Part shown: positions 9,152 to 17,272 of the stretch, piece after piece
How positions within the stretch are numbered: the first letter of the stretch is position 1
Layout: the number at the start of each line of letters is the position of its first letter
Source: Streptomyces flaveolus
GTDB taxonomy: Bacteria; Actinomycetota; Actinomycetes; Streptomycetales; Streptomycetaceae
Length of the DNA: 64,000 nt
Direction of reading: 5' to 3'
Assembly: GCF_014648815.1 (NCBI RefSeq)
Contig: NZ_BMRV01000009.1
Location: 124,001-188,000 of the forward strand
The notes under the pieces: generated by a model
The model's database searches: none
Told to the model about the DNA's origin: nothing
What the model saw: the letters and a program-made list of their open reading frames with translations, nothing else
Made by a program: the position numbers and the translations under genes

Positions 9152-10352
9152 CGGTCCCTCCCCGACGCGGAGCCGGCCGCTTGAGCCGGCGGTACCCGAG
9201 GAAACCGACCGCGACCGCCACGGCCCCGGCCACCGCCGGAACCCCGTACCCGGCACGCGCCCCGGCCGCGTCGATCACCCAGCCGCCCGCGGACGAACCG
9301 AGCGCGACCCCGACCGCGAGCCCGGTGCTCACCCAGGTCATGCCCTCGGTGAGCTGCGCGCGTGGTACGTGCTCTTCGATGAGGGACATGGTCGTGATCA
9401 TCGTGGGAGCGATGGACAGACCCGCAACGAACAGCGCCGCGGCCAGAAACGGCAGGTTTCCGACCAGTAGGAGGGGGATCATACTCACGGCCATCGCACA
9501 GACGCCCAGCAGCCAGCGGCGCTCGGGCGGTCCGGCGAAGCGCAGCAGACCGAAGATCATGGCGGCCGTGCAGGAGCCCGCCGCGTACAGGGCGAGCACC
9601 ACACTGGCGGCGGCCTTGTGCCCCTCCTCCTCGGCGAAGGCCACGGTGACCACGTCGACGGCCCCGAAGATCGTCCCCGTCGCCGCGAACGTGGCGACCA
9701 GGACCTGCAGCCCCCGGGAGCTCAGCGCGGTGCCGCCGCGGCCCTTGTGCTCGCGCGGATGCGGCACGGGCTCGGTGGCGCGCTGGGCGGTCAGCCAGAA
9801 GACACCGGCCGCCAGGAAGCAGGCGGCCAGCAGCGGACCGGCCTCCGGGAACCACGCCGTGGACAGACCGATGGAGATGATCGGCCCGAAGATGAAGCAG
9901 ACCTCGTCCACCACGGACTCGAAGGAGTACGCGGTGTGCAGCTGCGGGGTGCCCCGGTAGATGGCCGCCCAGCGGGCGCGGACCATCGCGCCGAGGCTCG
10001 GCACGCAGCCGATGCCCACGCAGGCCGCGAACAGCACCCAGTCCGGCCAGCCGTAGTGCGCGGCCGGCAGCAGCACCGCCGCCGCGGTGAGCGACACCAG
10101 CGTGGCCGGACGCAGCACGCGCCGCTGGCCGTACCGGTCCACCAGCCGCGAGACCTGCGGTCCGGCCACGGCGGCGGCGAGCGCGATGGTGGCCGACAGC
10201 CCGCCGGCCAGTCCGTACCGGCCGGTGAGCTGGGAGATCATCGTGACCACGCCGATGCCCATCATCGACAGCGGCATCCGGCCGAGGAAGCCCGCGAAAG
10301 AAAAGCCCTTGCTGCCGGGGGCGGCGAACAGGGCGCGGTAGGGGCTGGGCAA
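9093..10352 (-). CDS. MFS transporter
   Basis: About 419 residues with roughly 12 hydrophobic segments. The cytoplasmic loop after helix 2 contains the MFS-type RLVDRYGQRRVLRP. It is most like drug or metabolite exporters of the major facilitator superfamily. The start is the TTG at 10352 with GGAG six bases upstream; the much longer open frame beyond it is antisense to hemH. It is co-directional with and overlaps the lactone oxidase gene, and diverges from hemH. The C-terminal tail is charged and histidine-rich (EQHTHGEREDEREEPH). Substrate unknown. Confidence 0.85.
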   Translation of the reverse strand: MPSPYRALFAAPGSKGFSFAGFLGRMPLSMMGIGVVTMISQLTGRYGLAGGLSATIALAAAVAGPQVSRLVDRYGQRRVLRPATLVSLTAAAVLLPAAHYGWPDWVLFAACVGIGCVPSLGAMVRARWAAIYRGTPQLHTAYSFESVVDEVCFIFGPIISIGLSTAWFPEAGPLLAACFLAAGVFWLTAQRATEPVPHPREHKGRGGTALSSRGLQVLVATFAATGTIFGAVDVVTVAFAEEEGHKAAASVVLALYAAGSCTAAMIFGLLRFAGPPERRWLLGVCAMAVSMIPLLLVGNLPFLAAALFVAGLSIAPTMITTMSLIEEHVPRAQLTEGMTWVSTGLAVGVALGSSAGGWVIDAAGARAGYGVPAVAGAVAVAVGFLGYRRLKRPAPRRGGTVEQHTHGEREDEREEPHMA

Positions 10353-10465
10353 CGAGGTCTCCGGTAACGGCTCAGTAAGGTGCGATCGCAGTCGATACAG
10401 CTTACGCGCGGAGGCGCCCCGAAAGAACCCCCACGGACGCACCGCAGCCACCCACCGATGTCCTG

Positions 10466-10487
10466 TGTCAGTGCCGGGTGGCAGGAT
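10466..10487 (+). promoter_or_regulatory. Near-match to RecA-independent DNA-damage promoter upstream of hemH
   Basis: TGTCAGTG-N8-CAGGAT lies six bases before the hemH ATG. The published RecA-NDp/PafBC motif is TGTCRGTG-N8-TANNNT. Here the upstream element is exact and the -10 differs only at its first base. The spacing also implies a leaderless hemH transcript. The motif match is seen; PafBC control is inferred. Confidence 0.4.
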
Positions 10488-10493
10488 CGAGAC

Positions 10494-11621
10494 ATGCCAG
10501 ACGTGCTCGATGCCAGCCCTTACGACGCCCTGCTCCTGCTCTCGTTCGGCGGCCCGGAGGGCCCGGACGACGTGGTCCCGTTCCTGGAGAACGTGACACG
10601 CGGGCGCGGCATCCCCAAGGAACGCCTCAAGGAAGTCGGACAGCACTACTTCCTCTTCGGCGGGGTCAGTCCCATCAACGACCAGAACCGCGCCCTGCTG
10701 GACGCGCTCCGCAAGGACTTCGCCGAGCACGGCCTGGACCTGCCGGTCTACTGGGGCAACCGCAACTGGGCGCCGTACCTGACGGACACCCTGCGCGAGA
10801 TGGTCCGCGACGGCCGCCGCCGCATCCTCGTCCTCGCCACCAGCGCCTACGCCTCGTACTCGGGCTGCCGTCAGTACCGCGAGAACCTCGCGGACGCGCT
10901 CGCCGCCCTGGAGGCCGAGGGCCTCGAGCCGCCGAAGATCGACAAGCTGCGGCACTACTTCAACCACCCCGGCTTCGTCGAGCCCATGGTCGACGGAGTC
11001 GTCCGGTCCCTCGCCGGCCTCCCCGAGGACGTCCGGGACGGAGCGCACATCGCGTTCTCGACCCACTCGATCCCCACCGCCGCGTCCGACACCTCCGGCC
11101 CCGTCGAGGAGCACGGCGACGGCGGTGCCTACGTCCGTCAGCACCTGGACGTGGCGCGGCTGATCGCCGACGCGGTCCGGGAGCGCACCGGCGTCGACCA
11201 CCCCTGGCAGCTCGTCTACCAGTCGCGCTCCGGCGCCCCGCACATCCCGTGGCTGGAGCCCGACATCTGTGACCACCTGGAGGAGCGCCACGCGGCCGGC
11301 GTCCCCGCCGTGGTGATGGCCCCCATCGGCTTCGTCTCCGACCACATGGAGGTCCTGTACGACCTCGACACGGAGGCCACGGCGAAGGCCGGGGAGCTGG
11401 GGCTGCCGGTGCGCCGTTCGGCCACCGTCGGCGCCGACCCGCGGTTCGCCGCCGCGGTCCGCGACCTCGTCCTGGAGCGGGCGTCCGTCGAGCGCGGCCA
11501 GGAGGTCACGCCGTGCGCCCTGGGCGCGCTCGGCCCGAGCCACAACCTGTGCCCCGTCGGCTGCTGCCCCGCCCGCGCCCCCCGGCCCGCCGCCGCGGGC
11601 GCCGACAGCCCCTACGCCTGA
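10494..11621 (+). CDS. hemH: Ferrochelatase (coproporphyrin III ferrochelatase, CpfC type)
   Basis: About 375 residues. It inserts Fe2+ into coproporphyrin III in the coproporphyrin-dependent haem pathway of Actinobacteria. Seen are the N-terminal [12 protein letters not shown], the metal-site histidine in FSTHSIP near residue 190, the acidic segment [14 protein letters not shown], and C-terminal cysteines ([18 protein letters not shown]). Those cysteines ligate a [2Fe-2S] cluster in actinobacterial enzymes. The ATG at 10494 lacks a clear ribosome-binding site, which fits a leaderless message from the promoter-like motif just upstream. The inositol monophosphatase gene follows nine bases after the stop. 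Confidence 0.93.
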   Translation: MPDVLDASPYDALLLLSFGGPEGPDDVVPFLENVTRGRGIPKERLKEVGQHYFLFGGVSPINDQNRALLDALRKDFAEHGLDLPVYWGNRNWAPYLTDTLREMVRDGRRRILVLATSAYASYSGCRQYRENLADALAALEAEGLEPPKIDKLRHYFNHPGFVEPMVDGVVRSLAGLPEDVRDGAHIAFSTHSIPTAASDTSGPVEEHGDGGAYVRQHLDVARLIADAVRERTGVDHPWQLVYQSRSGAPHIPWLEPDICDHLEERHAAGVPAVVMAPIGFVSDHMEVLYDLDTEATAKAGELGLPVRRSATVGADPRFAAAVRDLVLERASVERGQEVTPCALGALGPSHNLCPVGCCPARAPRPAAAGADSPYA

Positions 11622-11629
11622 GGAGCCCC

Positions 11630-12448
11630 GTGACCGACGTGACGACCGACCCCCTCCACACGGAGCTGCTGAAGATCGCCCAGGAGGCCGCTCACCGGGC
11701 GGGCGAACTGCTGCGCGACGGCCGCCCGGCCGACCTCGGGGTCGCGGCCACCAAGTCGAGCCCGATCGACGTGGTGACCGAGATGGACATCGCCGCCGAG
11801 AAGCTGATCACCGGCCTGATCGCCGACCGCCGGCCCGACGACGGCTTCCTCGGTGAGGAGGGCGCCGCCGTCGAGGGCACCAGCGGCGTCCGCTGGGTGA
11901 TCGACCCGCTCGACGGCACGGTCAACTACCTGTACGGACTGCCCACCTGGGCGGTCTCCATCGCCGCAGAACAGGGCGGCGAGCGGGTCGCCGGGGTGGT
12001 CGTGGCCCCGATGCGGGGCGAGACGTACTGGGCGATCCGGGGCGGCGGGGCCTGGGCGACGGGGGCCTGGGCCGGCGAACGGCGGCTCGCCTGCCGGCCG
12101 GCGGCACCGCTGGACCAGGCGCTGGTGTCCACCGGCTTCAACTACGTCGCCGAGGTCCGCGCCGAGCAGGCCGAGATCGCGCGGCGGCTGATTCCCCTCG
12201 TCCGGGACATCCGGCGCGGCGGCTCGGCCGCGATCGACCTGTGCGACGTGGCCGCGGGCTGCCTCGACGGCTACTACGAACGCGGACTGCACCCCTGGGA
12301 CCTCGCGGCGGGCGACCTGATCGCCCGGGAGGCGGGCGCCGTGACCGGTGGGCGCCCCGGGGAACGCCCGTCACGGGATCTGACGATCGCGGCCACCCCC
12401 GACGTCTTCCAGCCCCTCCAGCGGCTCCTGGTGGACTTCGGCGCCTGA
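11630..12448 (+). CDS. Inositol monophosphatase family phosphatase
   Basis: About 272 residues with the Mg2+-dependent phosphatase signatures: GEE near residue 64, WVIDPLDGTVNY near residue 89 and HPWDLAAGDLI near residue 223. Members dephosphorylate inositol phosphates, histidinol phosphate or other sugar phosphates, and the true substrate here is open. The GTG at 11630 follows AGGAG placed right at the hemH stop, so it is likely co-transcribed with hemH. A strong hairpin terminator lies 40 bases downstream. Confidence 0.9.
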   Translation: MTDVTTDPLHTELLKIAQEAAHRAGELLRDGRPADLGVAATKSSPIDVVTEMDIAAEKLITGLIADRRPDDGFLGEEGAAVEGTSGVRWVIDPLDGTVNYLYGLPTWAVSIAAEQGGERVAGVVVAPMRGETYWAIRGGGAWATGAWAGERRLACRPAAPLDQALVSTGFNYVAEVRAEQAEIARRLIPLVRDIRRGGSAAIDLCDVAAGCLDGYYERGLHPWDLAAGDLIAREAGAVTGGRPGERPSRDLTIAATPDVFQPLQRLLVDFGA

Positions 12449-12488
12449 CCCGGCCGTCGTCCCGCGACGTCTCCCGACGGCACGACAC

Positions 12489-12526
12489 GACGGGGCCCCG
12501 GCGCTGGATCCCGCCGGGGCCCCGTC
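12489..12526. terminator. Hairpin terminator after inositol monophosphatase gene
   Basis: Perfect 15-base arms GACGGGGCCCCGGCG (12489-12503) and its complement (12512-12526) flank an eight-base loop. It lies between the convergent phosphatase gene and a small minus-strand gene, so it can serve both. Confidence 0.85.
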
Positions 12527-12541
12527 GCTCTCGCGGGCCGA

Positions 12542-12715
12542 TCAGACGCCGGTCGCCCCGACCTCCACACCGTGCTCGGCGGCGAGGCGGCGCAGATCGT
12601 CGAGCTCACCCAGCTCGACCTCGACGAGGAACTCGTCGCCCTCGTCGCGGGCCCGGGACAGGTCGGACTCGGTCGTCTGTATGCGCTGCAGAAGTCCTGC
12701 GGTGAAAGCGTCCAT
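12542..12715 (-). CDS. Small conserved hypothetical protein, 57 residues
   Basis: The frame starts MDAFTAGLLQRIQTTESDL and ends in HGVEVGATGV. It is acidic, predicted helical, and resembles a short protein that I recall at this place in other Streptomyces genomes. The ATG at 12715 is preceded by GAGGGGG. A longer in-frame reading to 13039 has unlikely composition and lies under the cutR leader, so I rejected it. No catalytic motif or membrane segment is visible. Function unknown. Confidence 0.7.
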   Translation of the reverse strand: MDAFTAGLLQRIQTTESDLSRARDEGDEFLVEVELGELDDLRRLAAEHGVEVGATGV

Positions 12716-13183
12716 GCTGCGCCCCCTCGTCCTGGGTCGTGGGTCGGTGGCACGGGGGTGTGCCGATTCGGAAGGGGCGATCACGTCTCCGGTGGAGTGC
12801 CCAGCGCTGCCCGGCTGGGCGGCGACGGTGCCGGACACCCACGCCCGCTCTGCGGAAGCGGACCGCGTCGCACCGCGTGGCGTGCGGTACAGGCAGAGCG
12901 TGATCGCGGGGTGTAAAGCCGTCCTCCCCCAGCTCCCTTCCGCGGAAACCTCAACCGCACGAGAAAATCCCGCATTCCCGGTCCGGCGATCCTTTCCGGA
13001 CGACCGTTTTCCGCCCGGCCGCGTCCGGTCGGCCGCCACCGGCCGACCTCACCGGTCCCTCCCCCGCCTTACAGCCGACTTATGACCGAAAAGGGCAGGA
13101 TGGAGGCCAACACACCCACGAGCCCCCCTGCCCGCGTGCGTCCGAGCGGCGCTACGCGGGTGGACACAGGAAGGACAAGCGAC
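12716..13183. other. Intergenic region upstream of cutR
   Basis: This ~470-base region separates the divergent 57-residue gene and cutR and must hold both promoters. An in-frame ATG at 13082 would extend CutR by 34 residues; TACAGC six bases before it could be a -10 box. The extension has no ordered features and the published CutR is 217 residues, so I keep the downstream GTG. Nothing else is supported here. Confidence 0.45.
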
Positions 13184-13837
13184 GTGCGCGTACTCGTCGT
13201 CGAGGACGAGCAGCTGCTCGCCGATGCGGTGGCCACCGGACTGCGCCGGGAGGCCATGGCCGTCGACGTCGTGTACGACGGTGCGGCCGCCCTGGAGCGC
13301 ATCGGCGTCAACGACTACGACGTGGTCGTCCTCGACCGCGACCTCCCCCTCGTGCACGGCGACGACGTCTGCCGCAAGATCGTCGAACTCGGCATGCCCA
13401 CCCGCGTGCTGATGCTCACGGCCTCCGGCGACGTCAGCGACCGGGTCGAGGGCCTGGAGATCGGCGCCGACGACTACCTGCCCAAGCCCTTCGCCTTCAG
13501 CGAGCTCATCGCGCGCGTGCGCGCGCTGGGCCGGCGCACCAGCGTGCCGCTGCCGCCCGTGCTGGAGCGCGCCGGGATCAAGCTCGACCCCAACCGCCGC
13601 GAGGTCTTCCGCGACGGCAAGGAGGTCCAGCTCGCCCCCAAGGAGTTCGCCGTGCTGGAGGTGCTCATGCGCAGCGAGGGCGCGGTCGTCTCCGCGGAGC
13701 AGCTGCTGGAGAAGGCGTGGGACGAGAACACCGACCCGTTCACCAACGTCGTGCGCGTGACCGTGATGACCCTGCGCCGCAAGCTGGGCGAGCCGCCCGT
13801 CATCGTCACCGTGCCCGGCTCCGGCTACCGGATCTGA
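13184..13837 (+). CDS. cutR: Two-component response regulator CutR
   Basis: 217 residues, equal to the CutR described from S. lividans. The receiver domain has VEDEQ at residues 6-10, the phospho-acceptor aspartate near residue 51 (VVLDRDLP) and a conserved lysine in DDYLPKPF. The C-terminal OmpR/PhoB winged helix ends VPGSGYRI. The GTG at 13184 has CAGGAAGGAC upstream. Six bases separate its stop from cutS. CutRS was first linked to copper metabolism and repression of actinorhodin, and more recent work points to extracytoplasmic redox or secretion stress. The identification rests on length, motifs, partner and gene neighbourhood. Confidence 0.92.
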   Translation: MRVLVVEDEQLLADAVATGLRREAMAVDVVYDGAAALERIGVNDYDVVVLDRDLPLVHGDDVCRKIVELGMPTRVLMLTASGDVSDRVEGLEIGADDYLPKPFAFSELIARVRALGRRTSVPLPPVLERAGIKLDPNRREVFRDGKEVQLAPKEFAVLEVLMRSEGAVVSAEQLLEKAWDENTDPFTNVVRVTVMTLRRKLGEPPVIVTVPGSGYRI

Positions 13838-13843
13838 TCGACC

Positions 13844-15091
13844 GTGGCGACGACACCCGCGCCCCCCGGGGCGCCTCCGAAGCCCACCTGGGACCCCCGC
13901 CCGGCGACCCCCCTGCCGTGGCTGCGCCCCACCATCCGGATAAGGCTCACGCTGCTCTACGGCGGCATGTTCCTGATCGCGGGCATCCTGCTGCTGTCGA
14001 TCATCTACCTGCTGGCGGCGCAGGCGCTGAACACGGGCAACGAACCGCTGTTCAAGATCGTCGGCGGCACCGACATCAAGGTCGCCAGCGACAAGTGCCC
14101 GGTCGTGAACAACGCGAACAACCTCTCGCTGTCCACGTTCAACGCGGCGATCAGCGAGTGCATCGACCATCAGCGCCAGGTCGCCCTGGACAACCTGCTC
14201 AGCCGCTCGCTGCTGGCCCTGCTCGGTCTCGCCGTGATCGCCTTCGCCTTCGGCTACGCCATGGCCGGCCGGGTCCTGTCGCCGCTGGGCCGGATCACCC
14301 GCACCGCGCGCGCCGTGGCCGGTTCCGACCTGTCCCGGCGCATCGAGCTGGACGGTCCGGACGACGAGCTCAAGGAGCTGGCGGACACCTTCGACGACAT
14401 GCTGGAGCGACTGCAGCGCGCCTTCACGGCCCAGCAGCGTTTCGTCGGCAACGCCTCGCACGAGCTGCGCACCCCCCTCGCGATCAACCGCACCCTGCTG
14501 GAAGTACACCTGTCCGATCCGAACGCCCCGGTGGAGCTCCAGCAGCTCGGCAAGACGCTGCTGGCCACCAACGAGCGCAGCGAGCAGCTCGTCGAGGGCC
14601 TGCTGCTGCTCGCCCGCAGCGACAACCAGATCGTCGAGCGCAAGCCCGTGGACCTCGCCGAGGTAGCAGGGCAGGCCATCGACCAGGTGCACGCCGAGGC
14701 GGAGGCCAAGGGCGTACGGATCAAGGGCGAGCGCGAGCCCGCGGTGGTCCAGGGCAACGGCGTGCTGCTGGAGCGGATCGCCCTGAACCTGGTGCAGAAC
14801 GCCGTGCGCTACAACGTGGCCGAACAGGGCTGGGTGGAGGTCACCACGGCGGTGGAGAACGGCCAGGCGGTCCTGGTGGTCACCAACACGGGCCCGGTCG
14901 TGCCGGCGTACGAGATCGACAACCTCTTCGAGCCGTTCCGGCGGCTGCGCACCGAGCGCACGGGCAGCGACAAGGGGGTCGGCCTCGGCCTGTCCATCGC
15001 ACGGTCGGTGGCCAGGGCGCACGGCGGCCACATCTACGCGCAGCCGCGCGAGGGCGGAGGGCTCGTGATGCGTGTCACGCTTCCGATCTGA
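13844..15091 (+). CDS. cutS: Two-component sensor histidine kinase CutS
   Basis: 415 residues. TM1 spans about residues 35-59 and TM2 about 120-142, bracketing a short extracytoplasmic sensor of ~60 residues. HAMP follows, then the H-box NASHELRTPLA with phospho-histidine near 206, an N-box LNLVQNAVRYN and a G-box KGVGLGLSIA. The sensor loop contains exactly two cysteines, C85 and C106, suited to a reversible disulfide; recent CutS studies, as I recall them, describe such an invariant pair. Start GTG at 13844, coupled to cutR. An ordinary membrane kinase in all other respects. Confidence 0.92.
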   Translation: MATTPAPPGAPPKPTWDPRPATPLPWLRPTIRIRLTLLYGGMFLIAGILLLSIIYLLAAQALNTGNEPLFKIVGGTDIKVASDKCPVVNNANNLSLSTFNAAISECIDHQRQVALDNLLSRSLLALLGLAVIAFAFGYAMAGRVLSPLGRITRTARAVAGSDLSRRIELDGPDDELKELADTFDDMLERLQRAFTAQQRFVGNASHELRTPLAINRTLLEVHLSDPNAPVELQQLGKTLLATNERSEQLVEGLLLLARSDNQIVERKPVDLAEVAGQAIDQVHAEAEAKGVRIKGEREPAVVQGNGVLLERIALNLVQNAVRYNVAEQGWVEVTTAVENGQAVLVVTNTGPVVPAYEIDNLFEPFRRLRTERTGSDKGVGLGLSIARSVARAHGGHIYAQPREGGGLVMRVTLPI

Positions 15092-15174
15092 GATCATGAC
15101 CCCGACATCTCGCAGGGGCCCGGGGATGTTCGCTTTGAGCGGAATTTCCAGGTCATCGTCCAGAGGTCGGCGTG

Positions 15175-15188
15175 TGTGATCGATCACA
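15175..15188. promoter_or_regulatory. Perfect palindrome TGTGATCGATCACA
   Basis: A 14-base perfect palindrome in the 406-base cutS to DUF4193 intergenic region. It fits the broad GTG-N6-CAC form of Streptomyces Crp sites, but the regulator is a guess. Two further GTGATCA-type half-sites (CCGTGATCA at 15215-15223 and TGATCACGG at 15269-15277) lie within 100 bases and are themselves inversely repeated. Confidence 0.4.
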
Positions 15189-15298
15189 GCGACGGCTTTC
15201 CCGCCCTCTACTCTCCGTGATCATGCACCCTGTCGGAAGGCCGGGAAAATCCTGGTTTTCAGGGGTCCTGATCACGGGAAGTACACGGTGAGACGCCT

Positions 15299-15330
15299 TT
15301 GAAGTGCGGCATTCGGACCGTGTACGGTCC
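15299..15330 (+). promoter_or_regulatory. Vegetative promoter with overlapping inverted repeat, upstream of DUF4193 gene
   Basis: TTGAAG (15299-15304), an 18-base spacer and TACGGT (15323-15328) form a good HrdB-type promoter. An inverted repeat GGACCGT-GT-ACGGTCC (15315-15330) overlaps the -10 box, as an operator would. The leader to the ATG at 15498 is ~160 bases; I see no recognisable riboswitch in it. Confidence 0.5.
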
Positions 15331-15497
15331 CCATCGCCATCCAAGCCGATCACTCTTGAGGAGTGCGGTTGGGTGTCGATTGAGTAACAGACCTTGATGT
15401 GAGGCAAAATCTCCGCCTCGGGTCGGGCACAAGTCCGGCCTCTCACGCGTTACGTGCGCTGGAGACACCCGCAGACACCCAGAGGGGGAGAGCGACC

Positions 15498-15794
15498 ATG
15501 GCCACCGATTACGACACTCCACGCAAGACCGACGACGACGTCGACTCGGACAGCCTTGAAGAGCTGAAGGCCCGGCGGAACGACAAGTCCGCCTCGGCCG
15601 TCGACGTCGACGAGTTCGAAGCCGCAGAGGGCCTCGAGCTTCCCGGCGCAGACCTTTCCAACGAGGAACTGGCCGTCCGTGTACTGCCGAAGCAGCAGGA
15701 CGAGTTCACCTGCATGAGCTGCTTCCTGGTGCACCACCGCAGCCAGCTGGCCCGGGAGAAGAACGGCCAGCCGATCTGCCGCGACTGCGACTGA
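15498..15794 (+). CDS. DUF4193 small zinc-ribbon-like protein
   Basis: 98 residues. The N-terminal two thirds are acidic and probably disordered. The C-terminal part has a CxxC...CxxC zinc ribbon (FTCMSCFLVHHRSQL then ICRDCD at the very end). This matches the actinobacterial DUF4193 family, sometimes annotated DksA/TraR-like, with no proven function. The ATG at 15498 follows AGAGGGGGAGAG. It sits alone after cutRS with its own promoter and is followed within 13 bases by the next gene, so the two probably form an operon. Confidence 0.85.
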   Translation: MATDYDTPRKTDDDVDSDSLEELKARRNDKSASAVDVDEFEAAEGLELPGADLSNEELAVRVLPKQQDEFTCMSCFLVHHRSQLAREKNGQPICRDCD

Positions 15795-15807
15795 GGCGGG
15801 GTCGGCC

Positions 15808-16740
15808 GTGACCGGCTCGACCCCTCCCTGGAAGCGCCGCTTCTCCAAGCGAGGAGCGGACCAAGGGCCGTCCGACGGCCCGCAGCACGCGCGTGACGAC
15901 GAGCGGGGCCCGACCGATACGGGGACGGCCTCGCTCGAACCGGCAGGCGACCGGGGTGACCTCCCGGCGACCGTCCAGGCACCGGCGCCCGCTGCCCGGC
16001 GCCGGGCAGCGGCGTTCCGGGACAGGGCGGGACAGGGCGTCCGCAAGAGCGGCGACCGTGCCAGGGCCGCCCTGGCGCACCTCGCCGACCGGGTCATCGA
16101 CCTGGCCCCGCGCGTTCCCGTGCGGGACCTGGCGACGCTGCGCAGGCAGTTCCCCGGGCTCGGACCCGAGGAACTCGCCGACCGGCTCGTGGCCGGCGCC
16201 GCCCGGGGCACCGCCACCGTCGGCGCGGGAATCGGCGCGGCGGCGATGCTCCCCGTACCGCCCGCGATGCCCACCGAACTGGCCGCCGAGGTCACCGGCG
16301 TGGCGGCGATCGAGCTGAAGCTGATCGCCGAACTCCACGAGGTCTACGGCGTACGCCCGCCCGGCACCCTGACGCAGCGCAGCACCGCGTACCTGAACTC
16401 CTGGTCCGACGAGCGCGGCGTCGAGATGACCAAGCCGGCCACCCTCGGCACGGCGATGAACAGCCACATGAAGCGCCAGCTGCGCCAGCAGATCATGAAG
16501 CGCCTGGTGCGCGACCTGCCCAATCTGATGCCGTTCATGGTGGGCGCGGCCGTGGGCGCCGTCATGAACCGGCGCGACACCAGAAAGCTGGCCGACCGCA
16601 TCCGCGCGGACCTGCGCAGGAGGCAGGTGCCGTGGGACGCCCTCGAGGCGCTTCCCGCCCTGGAGAGCCCCGAGGACGCCCTCGACATGGGCGCCCTCGG
16701 AAGCGAGCTCGGGCGCCGGCCCCGAAGAGACCGGCACTGA
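15808..16740 (+). CDS. Conserved hypothetical protein with hydrophobic glycine-rich segments
   Basis: 310 residues starting at the GTG at 15808 (GAGGCGGGG upstream). The first ~80 residues are polar and low complexity. The rest contains a glycine/alanine-rich hydrophobic stretch near residues 130-155 (AARGTATVGAGIGAAAMLP), a conserved helical part (IELKLIAELHEVYGV) and a second hydrophobic patch (LMPFMVGAAVGAVMNRR) that may associate with membranes. It is commonly present at this place in Streptomyces. No enzymatic motif was recognised. It is convergent with the DUF3093 gene, 13 bases apart. Confidence 0.7.
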   Translation: MTGSTPPWKRRFSKRGADQGPSDGPQHARDDERGPTDTGTASLEPAGDRGDLPATVQAPAPAARRRAAAFRDRAGQGVRKSGDRARAALAHLADRVIDLAPRVPVRDLATLRRQFPGLGPEELADRLVAGAARGTATVGAGIGAAAMLPVPPAMPTELAAEVTGVAAIELKLIAELHEVYGVRPPGTLTQRSTAYLNSWSDERGVEMTKPATLGTAMNSHMKRQLRQQIMKRLVRDLPNLMPFMVGAAVGAVMNRRDTRKLADRIRADLRRRQVPWDALEALPALESPEDALDMGALGSELGRRPRRDRH

Positions 16741-16753
16741 CCCCCGGCGTGCC

Positions 16754-17215
16754 CTAGGCCGCCGCCTTCGCCGCCCGCAGCGTCTCGACCAGCCGCTCCG
16801 GTTCCCGGGTCGACAGGTACAGGTACGGAGTCGGGTCCTCGGGGTCCGTGACGTCGATCCGCACGGCCGTCGGGATGTAGGCGCGCAGCAGCAGGAAGGC
16901 GCGGGTGTCGGCCTTGTGGGTGCGCCAGGCGCGGGCCTCCTCCGCGTCGAGGATCTCCGCCTCGCCCAGGGCCGCCAGCGGCACCTTGGCCTCGCCCGCG
17001 ATCAGCGAGTCCCCCACGATCCGGATGCGGACGGCGCCGTACGAACTCGCCACGACCGCCGCTGCCGCCGTACCGCCCGCCAGACCGCCCAGCATCGGCA
17101 GCGTGCCGAAGGGCAGCAGGATCAGGGCGAACGAGAGGCCCACCAGGAAGGAGATCAGCCACCAGGAGCGGGGCGCGGTGAGACGTTCTTCGTACGAGGG
17201 GGCGGAGAGCTGCAT
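16754..17215 (-). CDS. DUF3093 membrane protein
   Basis: 153 residues. Two transmembrane helices lie near residues 18-60 (WWLISFLVGLSFALILLPFG and the following GGLAGGTAAAAVVASSYGA). A C-terminal beta-rich soluble domain ends in the conserved LYLSTREPERLVETLRAA. This arrangement is that of DUF3093, an actinobacterial family of unknown role with a PH-like soluble part. The ATG at 17215 was chosen; upstream frame extension is antisense to the thioesterase gene. It diverges from that gene. Confidence 0.8.
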   Translation of the reverse strand: MQLSAPSYEERLTAPRSWWLISFLVGLSFALILLPFGTLPMLGGLAGGTAAAAVVASSYGAVRIRIVGDSLIAGEAKVPLAALGEAEILDAEEARAWRTHKADTRAFLLLRAYIPTAVRIDVTDPEDPTPYLYLSTREPERLVETLRAAKAAA

Positions 17216-17272
17216 GAAGCAAGCTTGGCACGGTATCGGTGATCGGCCGACGCGCGGGTAAGGTCTGCGCCT

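Noticed and set aside
12542-13039. 165-residue version of the small minus-strand protein
   Set aside because: The extra N-terminal part has atypical composition and lies in the cutR upstream region; the 57-residue form has the ribosome-binding site.
13082-13183. 34-residue N-terminal extension of CutR from an ATG
   Set aside because: Published CutR is 217 residues, matching the GTG at 13184 with a good ribosome-binding site; the extension is unstructured. A leaderless alternative start cannot be fully excluded.
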